Positions 63,905 through 64,000 of a stretch of 64,000 bases of DNA are shown here, piece after piece. The DNA lies in the NCBI RefSeq assembly GCF_028583425.1, contig NC_072801.1, positions 15,954,001 to 16,018,000 of the forward strand. Direction: 5' to 3'. The DNA comes from Eublepharis macularius. Taxonomy: Eukaryota; Chordata; Lepidosauria; Squamata; Eublepharidae. A model generated the notes under the pieces. The model did not search any database. It was not told where the DNA came from and saw nothing but the letters and a program-made list of their open reading frames with translations. Both the position numbers and the translations under genes were made by a program. Positions within the stretch are counted from its first letter, which is position 1; every line of letters begins with the position of its first letter.

Positions 63905-64000
63905 ATGGAAGCAGAAGTGTGGGTGGTCTATTTATGCCTGTTCTTGGTGGTGCTTGTCTATTTTTTAATGAAGAAGAAGCCAGATGAAGAAATCAAGAGT
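63905..64000 (+). CDS. N-terminus of an unidentified membrane-anchored protein (cut by window end)
   Basis: 32 codons run open to the window edge. The ATG context (CAACATGG) is good. Residues 5-21 (VWVVYLCLFLVVLVYFL) form a hydrophobic helix preceded by MEAE and followed by MKKKPDEE, so a signal anchor with a lysine-rich cytosolic or lumenal flank is likely, as in many single-pass ER enzymes. Upstream 'cttggtgcccag' could be a splice acceptor, so this may not be the first exon. I do not recognise the protein. Confidence 0.5.
   Translation, partial: MEAEVWVVYLCLFLVVLVYFLMKKKPDEEIKS

Overview
The window is a piece of a squamate reptile (lizard or snake) nuclear genome. The protein-coding genes are vertebrate, with short exons and GT-AG introns. 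The repeat set is typically squamate: BovB LINEs, 5S-rRNA-derived SINEs that share the BovB tail, tRNA-derived SINEs, CR1 LINEs with ATTCTATG tails, L2/CR1-like LINEs, L1, Penelope-like elements with hammerhead-ribozyme-like 3' regions, and hAT DNA transposons. The species cannot be named from the sequence alone.

Layout: 1-7.7 kb is intergenic and repeat-rich. It holds an L2/CR1-like LINE split by a roughly 1.5 kb insertion, a 165-bp near-perfect palindrome, a GGCC-rich block, a 5S SINE and a BovB fragment. ATP6V0C (V-ATPase proteolipid c subunit) occupies 8.6-24.6 kb on the + strand in three coding exons, with a CpG-island promoter and a 14-kb first intron that contains an 859-bp hAT element with intact target duplications. 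25.3-32.6 kb is intergenic, with L1 and Penelope-like fragments. AMDHD2 (N-acetylglucosamine-6-phosphate deacetylase) runs from a CpG-island promoter near 32.7 kb to its stop at 47,170 in 11 coding exons. Its 5'-UTR intron contains a complete ORF1-only L1-type element. A second, 5'-truncated L1 has landed on the exon 9 splice donor and duplicated it. 50.9-61.3 kb carries a gene for a UPF0488/C8orf33-like protein of 466 aa whose characteristic domain occurs twice, about twice the human protein as I recall it. The last 96 bases open a further + strand gene whose product starts with a membrane anchor; I do not recognise it.

ATP6V0C next to AMDHD2 matches the order on human 16p13.3, so the first half is ancient synteny. 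Human C8orf33 lies elsewhere (8q24.3, from memory), so the third gene marks a lineage difference in gene order. The genes have separate housekeeping roles: lysosomal/Golgi acidification, amino-sugar salvage, and a probably nuclear protein of unknown function. No operon-like logic is expected or seen.

The three observations I rate highest are the L1 insertion that duplicated the AMDHD2 exon 9 donor (two donor copies 695 bp apart), the ORF1-only half-L1 with an open 297-codon frame and perfect target duplications, and the internal duplication of the UPF0488 gene with matching exon lengths and phases and three copies of an F-x-F-x-F motif.
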